From Streptomyces omiyaensis (GTDB lineage Bacteria > Actinomycetota > Actinomycetes > Streptomycetales > Streptomycetaceae), in contig NZ_BMVV01000010.1 of the NCBI RefSeq assembly GCF_014650895.1, forward strand, positions 234,437 through 298,436: DNA of 64,000 nt. The letters run 5' to 3'. Each line of letters begins with the position of its first letter. Within the stretch, counting starts at the first letter, position 1. The notes under the pieces are model-generated. The model had not been told where the DNA came from. It searched no databases and saw only the letters and a list, made by a program, of their open reading frames with translations. This document shows positions 59,443 to 64,000 of this stretch, one piece after another. Position numbers and translations under genes: made by a program.

Positions 59443-60306
59443 ATGACGCTTCAGGCTGCCCAGAAACCGCCCGCCGACAGCACGAGGACGCTGTACGGGG
59501 GCACGGGCTCGCGCCGTCTCACCGTCCACGACATCGCCGCCGCCAAGACCCGCGGCGAGAAGTGGCCCATGCTCACCGCCTACGACGCCATGACCGCCTC
59601 CGTCTTCGACGAGGCCGGCATCCCGGTGATCCTCGTCGGCGACTCCATGGGCAACTGCCACCTCGGCTACGACACCACCGTGCCCGTCACGATGGACGAG
59701 ATGGCCCTGCTCTCCGCCGCCGTCGTCCGGGGCACGAAGCGCGCCCTCGTCGTCGGCGACCTCCCCTTCGGCTCGTACCAGGAGGGGCCCGTCCAGGCCC
59801 TGCGCAGCGCCACCCGCCTCGTCAAGGACGCCGGCGTCCAGGCGGTCAAGCTGGAGGGCGGCGAGCGCTCGCTGCCGCAGACCGAGATGCTGGTCCAGGC
59901 GGGCATCCCCGTCATGTCCCACCTGGGACTCACCCCGCAGTCCGTGAACACCATGGGCTACCGGGTGCAGGGCCGCTCCGACGAGGCCGCCCACAAGCTG
60001 CTGCGCGACGCCAAGGCAGCCCAGGACGCGGGCGCCTTCTCGCTCGTCCTGGAGCTGGTTCCGGCCGAGCTGGCCGCCGAGGTCACCCGCTCGCTGCACA
60101 TCCCGGTCGTCGGGATCGGCGCGGGCCCCGACACCGACGCCCAGGTCCTCGTCTGGACCGACATGGCCGGCCTGACCGGCGGCAAGGTGCCGCGCTTCAG
60201 CAAGCAGTACGCCAACCTCCGCGAGACGCTCGGCGACGCCGCCCGCGCCTTCGCCGAGGACGTGGCCGGCGGGTCCTTCCCCGCCGAGGAGCACACCTTC
60301 CACTAG
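59443..60306 (+). CDS. panB: 3-methyl-2-oxobutanoate hydroxymethyltransferase
   Basis: 287 residues of PanB, first step of pantothenate synthesis: converts 2-oxoisovalerate plus methylene-tetrahydrofolate to ketopantoate. VGDSMGN (about 66-72) carries the metal Asp, VVGDLPFGSY the second Asp, VKLEGG the third metal ligand and SHLGLTPQSVN the catalytic loop; EELVPAELA-type LELVPAELAAEV holds the catalytic Glu. ATG 59443 has AAGGAG upstream at 9 bases. The 160-bp leader before it contains no gene. Confidence 0.95.
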   Translation: MTLQAAQKPPADSTRTLYGGTGSRRLTVHDIAAAKTRGEKWPMLTAYDAMTASVFDEAGIPVILVGDSMGNCHLGYDTTVPVTMDEMALLSAAVVRGTKRALVVGDLPFGSYQEGPVQALRSATRLVKDAGVQAVKLEGGERSLPQTEMLVQAGIPVMSHLGLTPQSVNTMGYRVQGRSDEAAHKLLRDAKAAQDAGAFSLVLELVPAELAAEVTRSLHIPVVGIGAGPDTDAQVLVWTDMAGLTGGKVPRFSKQYANLRETLGDAARAFAEDVAGGSFPAEEHTFH

Positions 60307-60325
60307 ACCGCTCCCGGCACCACCC

Positions 60326-60360
60326 GACAGCCCGCCGACATCCCCCATCGGCGGGCTGTC
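60326..60360 (+). terminator. panB terminator
   Basis: GACAGCCCGCCGA (60326-60338) pairs perfectly with 60348-60360 around a 9-base loop, 20 bases after the panB stop. Confidence 0.7.
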
Positions 60361-60369
60361 GGCCGTCCG

Positions 60370-60402
60370 TCGGCGGCCTGTCGGCGGCCTGTCGGCGGCC
60401 TG
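60370..60402. repeat. Three perfect 11-bp tandem repeats
   Basis: TCGGCGGCCTG is repeated three times just after the panB terminator, with related GTCGG-type copies on both sides. May be simple slippage. Confidence 0.6.
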
Positions 60403-60439
60403 TCGGGGAGCTGTCAGTGGTCCCGTGTTTCCTAGGGGC

Positions 60440-61447
60440 ATGACGCGATCACAGACCGACGCCAACGCCATCGAGGTCCGGGGCCTCGTGAAGCACTTCG
60501 GCGAGACCAAGGCCCTCGACGGGGTCGACCTGGACGTCCGCGAGGGCACCGTCCTCGGCGTCCTCGGACCCAACGGAGCCGGCAAGACCACCCTCGTCCG
60601 CTGCCTCTCCACCCTCCTCGTCCCGGACGCCGGGACCGCCACCGTCGCCGGCTACGACGTGGTGCGCCAGCCCCGCCAGCTGCGCCGCACCATCGGCCTC
60701 ACCGGCCAGTACGCCTCCGTCGACGAGAAGCTCTCCGGCTTCGAGAACCTGTACATGATCGGCCGGCTGCTCGACCTCTCCCGCGCGGACGCCCGCCGCC
60801 GCGCCGACGAGATGCTGGAGCGCTTCTCCCTCACCGAGGCCGCCAAGCGCCCGGCGATGAACTACTCCGGCGGCATGCGGCGCCGCCTCGACCTCGCCGC
60901 CTCGATGATCGGCCGGCCGGCCGTGCTCTACCTGGACGAGCCGACCACCGGCCTCGACCCCCGCACCCGCAACGAGGTGTGGGACGAGGTCAAGCTGATG
61001 GTCTCCGAGGGCGTGACGGTCCTCCTCACCACCCAGTACATGGAGGAGGCCGAGCAGCTCGCGAGCGAGCTGACCGTCGTCGACCGGGGCAAGGTCATCG
61101 CCCAGGGCGAGGTCGACGAGCTCAAGGCGAAGGTCGGCGGCCGGACCCTCAAGGTCCGCCCGGTCGACCCCGCCCGGCTCCCCGAGATGGCCGCCGCGCT
61201 CCGCGAGACCGGCCTCGACGGCGTCGCCGGCGCCACCGTGGTGCCCGACGAGGGCGCGCTGTACGTCCCGATCCTCACCGACCAGCAGCTGACCGCCGTC
61301 GTCACCCTGCTCGGCTCGCGCGGCTTCGGGATCGCCCACATCGGCACCCACCTGCCCAGCCTGGACGAGGTGTTCCTGGCCATCACCGGCCAGAAGACCA
61401 CCGGGTCCGAGCTGTCCGACACCACCAGCGAGGAGGTCGCCGCATGA
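60440..61447 (+). CDS. DrrA-like ABC transporter ATPase
   Basis: 335 residues with Walker A GPNGAGKTT near 47-55, signature YSGGMRRRL near 140, Walker B VLYLDEPT near 163 and the switch His region (LLTTQYMEEAEQ). The DrrA/DRA family C-terminal domain (LKVRPVDPARLPEMAAALRE) follows. It powers export through the next gene's permease. ATG 60440 is chosen over an in-frame ATG 15 bases upstream. Substrate could be an antibiotic or lipid; unknown. Confidence 0.92.
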   Translation: MTRSQTDANAIEVRGLVKHFGETKALDGVDLDVREGTVLGVLGPNGAGKTTLVRCLSTLLVPDAGTATVAGYDVVRQPRQLRRTIGLTGQYASVDEKLSGFENLYMIGRLLDLSRADARRRADEMLERFSLTEAAKRPAMNYSGGMRRRLDLAASMIGRPAVLYLDEPTTGLDPRTRNEVWDEVKLMVSEGVTVLLTTQYMEEAEQLASELTVVDRGKVIAQGEVDELKAKVGGRTLKVRPVDPARLPEMAAALRETGLDGVAGATVVPDEGALYVPILTDQQLTAVVTLLGSRGFGIAHIGTHLPSLDEVFLAITGQKTTGSELSDTTSEEVAA

Positions 61448-62310
61448 GCACGACCACGGTCACCAAGGCCGCCGCCGGCACCTCCGGCGCCCCCGGGGCG
61501 GGCTCCGCCCGGCCCGCCGCCCCCACCGCCGACGGCCGGATCGGCCTGCGGGCCAACCTGCGCCACATCGGCGCCCTGGCCCGGCGCAACGCGCTCCAGA
61601 TCAAGCAGGACCCGGAGTCGATGTTCGACGCCGTGTTCATGCCGATCATCTTCATCCTGCTCTTCGTGTACGTCTTCGGCGGCGCCATCTCCGGCAAGGG
61701 CAACAACGACGTCTACGTGAACTACGTGACGCCCGGCCTGATGGCGATGATGGGCATGAACATCGCCATGGGCGTCGGCGTCGGCATCAACGACGACTTC
61801 AAGAAGGGGGTGATGGACCGGTTCCGGACGATGCCGATCGCCCGCTCCTCGGTCCTCATCGCCAAGATCGTCGTCGAGCTCGGCCGGATGCTGATCGCCA
61901 CCGCGATCCTCCTCGGCATGGGCTTCCTGCTGGGCCTGTCGATCCACACCTCGGTCCTCCACCTCCTCGCCGCCATCGGCCTCTCGGTGGTCTTCGGCGC
62001 CTCCCTGATGTGGATCTTCATCCTGCTCGGCCTGAGCCTGAAGTCCGCGCAGGCGGTCCAGGGCATGGCGATGCTGGTCCTGATGCCCCTCCAGTTCGGC
62101 TCGTCGATCTTCGCCCCGACCACGACGATGCCCGGCTGGCTGGAGACCTTCACGGACTACAACCCGCTCTCCAACCTGGCCGACGCGGCCCGGAACCTCA
62201 TCAACGGCGGCGCGGTCGCCCACTCCGTGTGGATGACGCTGGGCTGGTCCCTCGTCATCACCCTGGTCACGGCGCCGCTCGCGGTCTCCAGGTTCCGCAA
62301 GAAGACCTGA
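61444..62310 (+). CDS. DrrB-like ABC-2 permease
   Basis: 288 residues with six membrane segments typical of ABC-2 permeases: MFDAVFMPIIFILLFVYVFG, then VTPGLMAMMGMNIAMGVGVG and DRFRTMPIARSSVLIAK in the coupling helix region. ATG overlaps the ATPase stop by 4 bases. It forms an exporter with the preceding gene. Confidence 0.9.
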   Translation: MSTTTVTKAAAGTSGAPGAGSARPAAPTADGRIGLRANLRHIGALARRNALQIKQDPESMFDAVFMPIIFILLFVYVFGGAISGKGNNDVYVNYVTPGLMAMMGMNIAMGVGVGINDDFKKGVMDRFRTMPIARSSVLIAKIVVELGRMLIATAILLGMGFLLGLSIHTSVLHLLAAIGLSVVFGASLMWIFILLGLSLKSAQAVQGMAMLVLMPLQFGSSIFAPTTTMPGWLETFTDYNPLSNLADAARNLINGGAVAHSVWMTLGWSLVITLVTAPLAVSRFRKKT

Positions 62311-62315
62311 CCGGC

Positions 62316-62332
62316 TCCCCCGTGACGGGGGA
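62316..62332. terminator. Short hairpin between convergent ABC and regulator genes
   Basis: TCCCCCGT-G-ACGGGGGA overlaps the end of the minus-strand regulator gap. With a realistic loop only 6 bp pair; could serve both genes. Confidence 0.35.
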
Positions 62333-64000
62333 TCAGGACTCGGCGCGTCCGGTGATCGCGTCGGCGGCGCGACCGAGCAGGGCGGCGGCCTCCTCCAGGG
62401 AGAGGCCGCCGCCCTCGTCGTACGCGGCGGCGAAGGCGGCCCCGCCGAGCACCGCCCGGGCCAGCTCCGTGGCCCGGGCCACGTTCTCCCGCTCCATCGC
62501 CGGCGCCCGGTGCCCGGCCGGCACCAGGCCGTCCCGCGCGCCGAGCAGCACGGCCGCCGTCCGCGCGTGCTCCCCGCCGAGCCCGGCGAGCGCCCAGGCC
62601 CCCACCGTCAGGTGCAGCGAGGGCATCTGCGCGGCCACCATCATCGACAGCGGACCCAGCGACCGCTCGTACGCCTCGGCGGCCCGCACCAGGGCGGAGT
62701 CGTACCGCTCCTCCAGGACGTCGATCCAGCCCAGGCTGCCGAGCGTGAACCCCTCGAAGATCGAGAGGGTCTCGCTGCCGAACTCCTCCAGGAGCGTCGT
62801 CAGGTGCTCCCGGGCCTCGGCGGTCCGGCCCGTGCGGCCCAGCGCGAGGGCGAGGAAGAGCCGAGCCCCCAGCTGCGGTTCGTGGCCCGCGGGGTGCCGG
62901 TCGTCGAGGATCTCCCGCAGGATCGCCTCCCCCTCCTCGACCCGGCCGGTCTCCACCAGGATGTCGGCGTAGCGGGCCCGCAGCAGCGCCTGCTGCGAGG
63001 GGGCGCCGATCTTCTCCGCGTAGCCGATGGCCCGGGCGAAGTCGGCCGCGGCGGCCTCGAAGTCCAGCCGCCGCTCGTGCGCCTCGGCGCGGGAGGAGAG
63101 CGCCTCCGCCGCGCCCCAGGCGTCCCCGAGCCGCTCGAAGACCGCCAGGCTCTCGTCGGCGTCCGCGATGGCCTGCTCGGCCAGGGCGCCGCTGTTGGCC
63201 CGCATGTTGGCGCGCATGTGCAGGACGTGGGCGAGGTCCCAGTCGTAGCCGTTGCTCCGGCAGGCCTCCACGGTGACGTCCAGCAGCTCGTGCAGCCGGT
63301 CGGACTCCCCCGTGATGAGGACCGCGAAGACGGCGAAGGAGCCGGGGAGCCGGCAGGTCTGCGGCAGGCCGGGCCGGTAGACGGCGGTGATCTCGCGGAG
63401 CCGGGCGATCCCCTCGGGGCTCGTCCAGCGGGCCGTCTCGTGGTCCATGTTGATCAGCTCGACGAGCCGCACGCCGCGCCGGGCCTCCCAGCGCTGCTCC
63501 TCGGAGAGCGGCGGCGGGGCGGCCGTGCACGGCTCCGCGAGCGGCACGAGGGGCGCGGCGGGCGGGGCGAAGGGGTCGGGCCCGAGGGCGGCGGCGGCCC
63601 GGACGCCGTGGAGGGCGTCGGAGCGCAGGTCGCGCAGCTGCCAGTACCAGAGCAGCGCGTGGACGAGGACGAGGGCCTCGTCCTCGTCGCGGGCGGCGAC
63701 GGCCCGGTCGAGGGCGGTCCTGATGTTGCCGTACTCGGCGTCGAGCCGGACCATGGCGGCGATCTGGCCGGCCCCGCGCAGCTCGGGATCGGTGCGGCGG
63801 GCGAGTTCGCGGTAGTGGGCGAGGTGGGCCCGCTCCACCACCGCCCGCTCCCCCGCCTCCTCCAACCGCTCCCCCGCGTACTCCGCCACCGTCTCCAGCA
63901 ACCGGAACCGCATCCCCGACTCCACCGGCACCGACACCACCAGCGACTTGTCCACCAGCGCACCCAGCACGTCCAGCACCTCCACCCCCTCCGGCCCCGC
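62333..64000 (-). CDS. C-terminal part of an AfsR/LuxR-like regulator, cut by window edge
   Basis: About 556 codons are visible and the N-terminal end lies outside the window. VLGALVDKSLVV, then RFRLLETVAEYAGERLEEAG is the tail of an NB-ARC ATPase as in AfsR-type SARP and LuxR regulators. It is followed by many TPR-like helices (AEAREHLTTLLEEFGSETLS, RYADILVETGRVEEGEAILR). The C-terminus is helical and does not show a LuxR HTH (AAALLGRAADAITGRAES). Likely a SARP-type regulator whose DNA-binding domain is N-terminal. In S. coelicolor a regulator of this kind follows the same ABC pair, as I recall. Confidence 0.8.
   Translation of the reverse strand, partial: AGPEGVEVLDVLGALVDKSLVVSVPVESGMRFRLLETVAEYAGERLEEAGERAVVERAHLAHYRELARRTDPELRGAGQIAAMVRLDAEYGNIRTALDRAVAARDEDEALVLVHALLWYWQLRDLRSDALHGVRAAAALGPDPFAPPAAPLVPLAEPCTAAPPPLSEEQRWEARRGVRLVELINMDHETARWTSPEGIARLREITAVYRPGLPQTCRLPGSFAVFAVLITGESDRLHELLDVTVEACRSNGYDWDLAHVLHMRANMRANSGALAEQAIADADESLAVFERLGDAWGAAEALSSRAEAHERRLDFEAAAADFARAIGYAEKIGAPSQQALLRARYADILVETGRVEEGEAILREILDDRHPAGHEPQLGARLFLALALGRTGRTAEAREHLTTLLEEFGSETLSIFEGFTLGSLGWIDVLEERYDSALVRAAEAYERSLGPLSMMVAAQMPSLHLTVGAWALAGLGGEHARTAAVLLGARDGLVPAGHRAPAMERENVARATELARAVLGGAAFAAAYDEGGGLSLEEAAALLGRAADAITGRAES

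Noticed and set aside
57219..60443. 1074-codon plus-strand open frame spanning the MFS genes and panB
   Set aside because: Runs antisense through two conserved genes and out of frame through panB; low complexity.

Overview
The window is about 72% G+C with actinomycete codon use, weak or absent Shine-Dalgarno sites, many 4-base GTGA/ATGA gene overlaps and a gene order I recognise from Streptomyces core chromosomes (aglA-malGFE-malR, glnE, glnA2, nadE, panB). It is best read as a Streptomyces (or close relative) chromosome segment carrying an integrated mobile element.

Layout. 1-5163: maltose/maltodextrin uptake (aglA partial, malG, malF, malE) with divergent repressor malR and clustered MalR half-sites between them. 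5239-12291: PAP2 enzyme, amidohydrolase with an amino-acid permease and a TetR regulator, and an ECF41-type sigma factor with its partner oxidoreductase. 12353-15340: glnE. 15499-15629: GC-rich tandem repeat. 15853-21654: secreted PIG-L deacetylase, two coupled cytochromes P450 (one without the K-helix ExxR motif), a VOC protein and a GNAT acetyltransferase.

21814-45436 is an integrated element inserted into the 3' end of glnA2. An 86-bp perfect direct repeat, made of the last glnA2 codons, bounds it at 21814-21899 and 45351-45436. Its backbone is an actinomycete integrative and conjugative element (AICE): GntR-Nudix and XRE regulators, Spd-type small membrane proteins, a DUF2637 membrane protein, a TraB/FtsK translocase followed by a clt-like region with GACCCGGA motifs, a prim-pol and DUF3987 replication pair, an iteron array, excisionase and integrase. 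Its left end carries cargo: a RelA/SpoT synthetase-domain protein and a lower-GC unknown gene. Inside it, 23169-29473 looks like a second, smaller element (integrase, excisionase, RepSA-like rolling-circle initiator, zinc protein, GntR and XRE regulators, a 152-bp inverted-repeat structure) bounded by a 15-bp repeat. Its right copy lies in the 3' half of a tRNA-Ser(UGA). The inner element has no translocase, so it would depend on the outer element for transfer.

45349-64000 returns to chromosome: glnA2, a secreted protein, DUF3105 and DUF305 proteins, CBS protein, alpha/beta hydrolase, DUF998 protein, a second permease, nadE, MFS exporter, endonuclease/exonuclease/phosphatase-family protein, MFS exporter with TetR regulator, panB, a DrrAB-like ABC transporter, and the C-terminal part of an AfsR/LuxR-like regulator cut by the window edge. 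GlnE and GlnA2 belong to nitrogen metabolism. The insertion has removed glnA2 from its native terminator, but the element supplies a matching gene end and a terminator of its own.

All functional calls come from reading translated sequence and recalling family motifs. No database search was run.
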